Of a stretch of 52,898 bases of DNA, positions 48,655 through 52,898 are shown piece by piece (positions within the stretch are counted from its first letter, which is position 1; the number at the start of each line of letters is the position of its first letter). The position numbers were made by a program, and so were the translations under genes. Location of the stretch: NCBI GenBank assembly GCA_014825775.1, contig MVAQ01000152.1, positions 1 to 52,898 of the forward strand, read 5' to 3'. The notes under the pieces are model-generated. The model was not told the origin of the DNA. It saw only the letters and a program-made list of their open reading frames with translations, and did no database searches. This DNA is from Krasilnikovozyma curviuscula. Its lineage: Eukaryota; Basidiomycota; Tremellomycetes; Cystofilobasidiales; Mrakiaceae.

Positions 48655-50524
48655 ATGAGCTCAAGGTATCTGAGACTGGGCTGCAGACCTGTCAGCCATG
48701 GCTTCAGGCTTCCTCCTGTACGCTTTTCGTCAACAGCGTCCCCGACACCAGCAGCAACAGCAGCTGCAGCATCTCCAGCTCCCACCGTTCCCTCAGTCCC
48801 AATCGCACCTCTAGGCAGCAGCTCAGGCTCTTCCTTTGGATCAACACTCAAAACTCTCGCGGGAACGATCCTCGCCGTAGTTGTCACTGGAGCTGGCTAC
48901 TTTTACTACCAGGACTCAAGGTCGTATATTCACAGCGCCTACATGCCACTGATTCGACTCTTGACGAGCGCTGAAGAGAGTCATAAGTTTGCTATTGATG
49001 TTCTCCAATGGCCATTGAGGCCAAAGGACATGGGTGTGGACGACCAGAGTCTCAGTTGCGAGGTATGTGTCTCTTTCGATGAATCACTTCTCAAGCGTAG
49101 CGATTGGCAAGTTTACGTAACTTTTGGATCCACCAGCTTCTTGGTTTGCCGATCTCAAATCCTATTGGTGTAGCTGCCGGTTTCGACAAGCACGGTCAGG
49201 CTATCGATGGTGCGTAAATTGATGCACAATGCTGGGCAACGCAACACCTTTGTCTGATCTTCCTACCTTTTCACTTCATGTTTCATTAGGTCTTTTTGAT
49301 CTTGGTTTTGGATATGTTGAAGTCGGAAGTGTTACTCCGGAACCTCAGGTTGGTCTTTCAACTCACCTCCGGCTGGATCTGTTTCTCTCCTAACTGCTGT
49401 ACGTTCCAGCCCGGAAATCCTCTCCCAAGATTCTTTAGACTACCAGAAGATGAAGCTGTGATCAACCGATACGGTTTCAACTCTGTTGGTCATAAACAAG
49501 CACTTCTAAACATCCGTCAACGAGTCTTCAAATTCGCTCGCTCTCACCCATCACTTTTCCCAACGCCAGCCAGTCCTTTCGATTTACCAACCTCAATCCC
49601 AGACTCAATTCCTAGATCTCTTGTACCCGGTAAAATCCTCGCCATCAACCTAGGCAAAAATAAATCTTCAATCGAAGCCTCGAATGAGGATTATATCAAA
49701 GGAGTCAGAACGTTCGGACCTTGGGCTGATATTTTGGTCATCAATGTCTCGTCGCCAAACACACCAGGCTTGAGAGCTCTGCAGGGGAAATCTCTTCTCG
49801 CCGGCCTATTGAAGGAAGTCGTTCAGGAGAGGGATGCGTTGGAGGGCAACAAGAAGCCCAAGTTGTTGGTCAAGGTTGCGCCTGACCTGGACGAGAAGGA
49901 ATTGAGTGATGTTGCTGGTGCAGTCAGAGAAAGTGGAATTGATGGTGTCATCGTTGGGAACACTACTATTAGACGACCCGAAACATTGTTATCCGGTAAG
50001 CCGGCCTCTCGCCATTTGAGTTTACGAGCGCTCAACTGCTGAACAATTACATTTCTTGACAATTAGAAAACGCATCTCAAACGGGTGGTCTCTCTGGTAA
50101 ACCCCTGAAGCCATTCGCTTTACAAGCTCTCAAGACCCTCCGATCTTTCCTTCCCCCTCAAGTGCCCATCATTGGATGCGGTGGAATCACGACAGGATTG
50201 GATGCGCTGGAGTTCGCCGATGCTGGAGCATCTACTGTCCAGCTGTACACATCGTTTGGGTACGAAGGTGTTGGGTTAGCTAGAAAGGTTAAAGATGAAG
50301 TAACTGAGAAGCTACAACTGATGGGGAAGACTTGGGGTGATGTCGTCAGACGGGGAGGCGGAGAGGAGAATCTCGAGGAGCTGAAAAAGGAGTTGGAGAC
50401 TTTGGTGAAGAACAAAAGACCAGCTGCAGAGGAAACCAAAACTCCTGTTCTGGCAACAGTAGCAAAAGTAGAAAAGAGATCCGAAGATTTGGTGGTAGAG
50501 GCTGAGAAAGCTTTGTCTTCCTGA
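48655..50524 (+). CDS. DHODH: Class 2 dihydroorotate dehydrogenase, mitochondrial
   Basis: Oxidises dihydroorotate to orotate and passes electrons to ubiquinone on the inner mitochondrial membrane (pyrimidine synthesis). The ATG at 48655 gives [20 protein letters not shown], an Arg-rich presequence, then an Ala/Pro linker, one membrane segment ([19 protein letters not shown]) and the ubiquinone-binding helices. The flavin barrel has [79 protein letters not shown] (catalytic Ser region), [37 protein letters not shown] and [20 protein letters not shown]. After the usual end (about [12 protein letters not shown]) there is an unusual charged Lys/Glu-rich tail of about 55 residues. An upstream ATG at 48511 lies inside the TyrRS coding region and is unlikely. 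Confidence 0.95.
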
Positions 50525-50631
50525 AACTATTGCAATGCACTCGTTGCTCAGATTTACGTGAATCGTCTATCCGACTGGAAAAGCTAGTAAAACAACATCG
50601 CAAATATATGTACCCAAATGATAGACCTTTG

Positions 50632-51736
50632 TTACAAGTCCTCTTCGTCCACAAACTTCTGATCCTTGCCCTCAATCAAAAGATTCTTTACTCTCGGCGC
50701 TCCTTTGTAACCTTTGCAACTGTCAAAAAGGAGCGACTTAGTCACAAATGAACGGACTTATAAAGCGTGCTGCTCTTACATGAAGTAGAACTCAGTTGAG
50801 TCTGGACGGCAATTAATAGTCAGCTACTATTACCGTCCAAAGCGATAATAGGCAACTCACTTTTTTGTGTAGCTTCCGGCTTCATCTTCTTGATGGAAGT
50901 AAAGGAAGGCTTAAGGTAAATGTCTCCAAACCTCGTGATATCCGGATGTTCGAAGGTCTTCATGCTGTTAATGTCAAACTTGTCAGTGACGCGAGAGGTG
51001 ATGCTGATGGGAGACACGTACACTAATGTCCCTCCTTCTCTAACGACACCACTCAGGTTTCCCTCTTCAAAAACATGTCCGACTCTCAAGACTGTTCTAG
51101 CAAACTCCCAGCAAGCCTGCAATATTTCCACCGCATTTGAGATATCTCGATCCTTCTGACCACTGACATTGGGAGCCATATCACTCAGTATCACATCGGC
51201 TCCAAAGTGTCCCTGGGGTGCATTCTGAACCATAGTGTCGTACACCTGCTTCTGAATAACTGGGTCCAAGAAGTTGCCTTGGACAAAATGGACGCCTTTT
51301 ATTGATTCCATGCTCAGTAGATCGACTGCTACGATGCACCGTTCCCGATGACTAGCTAGTTTGAATGTTTCTGCTAGTACTTGAGACCATCCTCCCGGTG
51401 CTGCACCCAGATCTATTATTGTTCTCGTCTGGAGAAGCGTTAGAACGATTGGAATTTCTCGTGCTGGAAGACGTCCAGGATACTCACATTTTGCTTAATC
51501 AACCTCTCCCTCTCAATGATCTCTTTCAGCTTGAAAGCAGCCCTTGAGCGATACGTCCCGCGATCTCGTACAAATTGATCCGTCTTGTGTCTAACCATCC
51601 AAAGTTTTGACGACTTTTTTGCTGCAGTTTTATCATTGGCATATCGAACCAAAGCTGGAAGTGTGGGCTGTCTCAGATAGATTGAACTGCAGCATGCTTG
51701 GAATGGATTTCGACATTTGAGGGTTGCTGCTGCCAT
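50632..51736 (-). CDS. MRM2: Mitochondrial rRNA ribose 2'-O-methyltransferase (FtsJ/MRM2 family)
   Basis: Methylates a uridine in the peptidyl-transferase loop of mitochondrial large-subunit rRNA using SAM. The presequence (MAAATLKCRNPFQACCSSIY) leads to KLWMVRHKTDQFVRDRGTYR, then SRAAFKL, the RrmJ opening. Exon 1 is 51488-51736. The SAM site is IIDLGAAPGGWSQVL. The K-D-K-E tetrad is present: Lys in RAAFKL, Asp in VILSDMAPNVSG, Lys in GGTLVMKTFEHPD and Glu in STEFYFICKGYKG; the last two lie across introns. The true end is DQKFVDEEDL at 50632. The last intron begins with GTAAGA immediately after AT, so its retention would make ATG TAA and remove 29 residues. It is head-to-head with PAM16. Confidence 0.92.
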
Positions 51737-52005
51737 GGCAGTTCAGCGCTGAGAAGAAGTGAGCGCAATAACCGATTTTGCATCATATTCAAGAGTGCAA
51801 CATGTTCAGTACAACTGGAACAAGAAATCACTATTACTGCGGCTCTTCGGAGGCTGATGGTCTGCTGTTTGGGTGAAATCTTACATTATCCGAATATTTT
51901 TCTTCGAGGCAGTTGTGAAATTCGCATTCCTGGACTTCACTTCCAACCACTTCATCCCTAAACTTCAATAGTACTGCGCAGGCAGAAATATCATATTAGA
52001 CAAGA
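51737..52005. promoter_or_regulatory. Bidirectional promoter, MRM2 / PAM16
   Basis: 269 bp between two outward-facing start codons of mitochondrial genes. No TATA box and no protein-like frame seen. Confidence 0.6.
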
Positions 52006-52884
52006 ATGGTATGGACAGCTCTACTGGATTTTGCTCGCCAAATATGGTGCCTGAGGCTGATTCCCGTCCTTTTTGCTCATCCCTCAAAACACAGTCGAAT
52101 CCACTGAATACGCTGATGAGGATTGGGTTTATGGGAGCTCAGGCAGTGGGAAAAGCAACGATGGAAGCCGGAAGGCAGGCTTACAGAAGTGAGCACTTTT
52201 TCTAAGCATTTGAGGCAGAAGTACTACAGAAGAGTTTCGGACCTGGCTTTTCCATTTAGTATGCTTCTGCCTCGTACTGTAAAACATTACTTATATCATT
52301 GTTTTCAAGATTTCTGACATACGTTTGTGTTTCATCCTTCAACAGATACCCAAATTCGACCGGGAGCTACCGCATCAACAGTGAAGGAAACGAATCCCAA
52401 TGCAAATGTAGACGTCTCCAAAGAGCTTAACATGTCACTAGATGAGGCATATCTGATATTGAATGCGAAAAAGGAAGACGGAATGGATATTATCCAACAG
52501 GTAAGATCACCCTCGTGTTGTCCCTGTGGTATGCCCTTGCTAATTGTCTTCGATATTCCGTCAACTCAGAAATACGACCATCTATTCAAAGCAAACTCTC
52601 CACCAGAACCACCGAAACCCGAACTGCTCCCGGATGGAAAGCCCAAGCCCATTGCGCCAGTGAAGAAATCACAAGTCTCCGCAAATTTATATTCGCATTA
52701 TCTTCAGTCGAAAGTCTACCGAGCGTTGGAGCGAATTGAGGCAGAAAAAAAGGCGTTAGCGAAGAATGGTGGTGTGAGCGAAGAGGTTGATGCTGCTGAT
52801 GTCCCGGAAGCACTGAAGAGTGAGGAGTCAAAGTTGTCAGCAACGACGACCCCACCTCCACCACCCCCACCCCCGTCCTCTTAG
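52006..52884 (+). CDS. PAM16: PAM16/TIM16 (Magmas), import motor subunit (188 aa)
   Basis: J-like partner of Pam18 in the presequence translocase-associated motor on the matrix face of the inner membrane. The first coding exon is only the ATG (52006-52008), followed by a GTATGG donor. Exons 52095-52188, 52346-52500 and 52570-52884 complete the frame: MSNPLNTLMRIGFMGAQAVG, then KATMEAGRQAYR, the hydrophobic N-terminal helix of the family. The J-like domain is LNMSLDEAYLILNAKKEDG with QQKYDHLFKANSP and NLYSHYLQSKVYRALERIEA. It lacks the HPD motif, as expected for Pam16. The C-terminus is extended by an acidic stretch and a run of prolines (PPPPPPPPSS), longer than typical. It ends 14 bp before the window edge. 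Confidence 0.92.
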
Positions 52885-52898
52885 CTGTTACTTAGACA

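Overview
The window is nuclear DNA of an intron-rich fungus, most likely a basidiomycete yeast of the Tremellomycetes (Cryptococcus/Kwoniella-like). The genes carry many short introns (about 45-145 nt) with GT..AG borders, several have micro-exons, and intergenic distances are small. The gene content is eukaryotic housekeeping: a MYST acetyltransferase, SNF5, PEX5, complex I, cytosolic and mitochondrial tRNA synthetases, and a Sec14-like protein. No CRISPR array, tRNA, rRNA or recognisable transposon was seen. CDS coordinates run from start codon to stop codon and include introns; splice sites were read by eye.

Layout. 1-1331: no gene, two microsatellites. 1332-2502 (+): alpha/beta hydrolase. 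2818-4488 (+): BRCT protein with a C-terminal Cys/His motif. 4823-7646 (+): LIM-domain protein. 8031-11040 (-): TM9/EMP70 nonaspanin. 11555-13310 (+): ESA1 histone acetyltransferase. 14417-16800 (+): sugar/quinate-type MFS transporter. 18164-18768 (+): ribosomal protein uS12/RPS23, first exon unresolved. 19533-20044 (+): complex I B12/NDUFB3-like subunit. 20272-21635 (-): Gfo/Idh/MocA oxidoreductase. 23031-26719 (-): alanyl-tRNA synthetase. 27187-29334 (-): SNF5. 29819-32614 (-): PEX5. 32821-34976 (-): CRY-DASH. 35544-38012 (+): CRAL-TRIO protein. 38428-42807 (+): FGAM synthase (ADE6). 43027-44471 (-): SsuD-like flavin monooxygenase. 45067-46522 (+): MDR oxidoreductase. 46666-48548 (-): mitochondrial TyrRS. 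48655-50524 (+): class 2 dihydroorotate dehydrogenase. 50632-51736 (-): MRM2. 52006-52884 (+): PAM16.

The right end is rich in mitochondrial functions arranged as two head-to-head pairs: TyrRS/DHODH with 106 bp between start codons, and MRM2/PAM16 with 269 bp. ADE6 and DHODH supply purine and pyrimidine synthesis. The monooxygenase and MDR genes diverge from one promoter and may form a small metabolic pair.

Most notable observations: PEX5 appears to have Lys at the position of the conserved N-terminal export Cys; the TM9 gene needs a 5-nt micro-exon; AlaRS has a two-AUG layout that fits dual mitochondrial/cytosolic targeting; an RFC1-type BRCT sits in a small protein without the clamp-loader ATPase; and a GC-AG intron interrupts the EKP motif of the MocA-family enzyme. 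I found no clear evidence for an entirely new multi-gene system.
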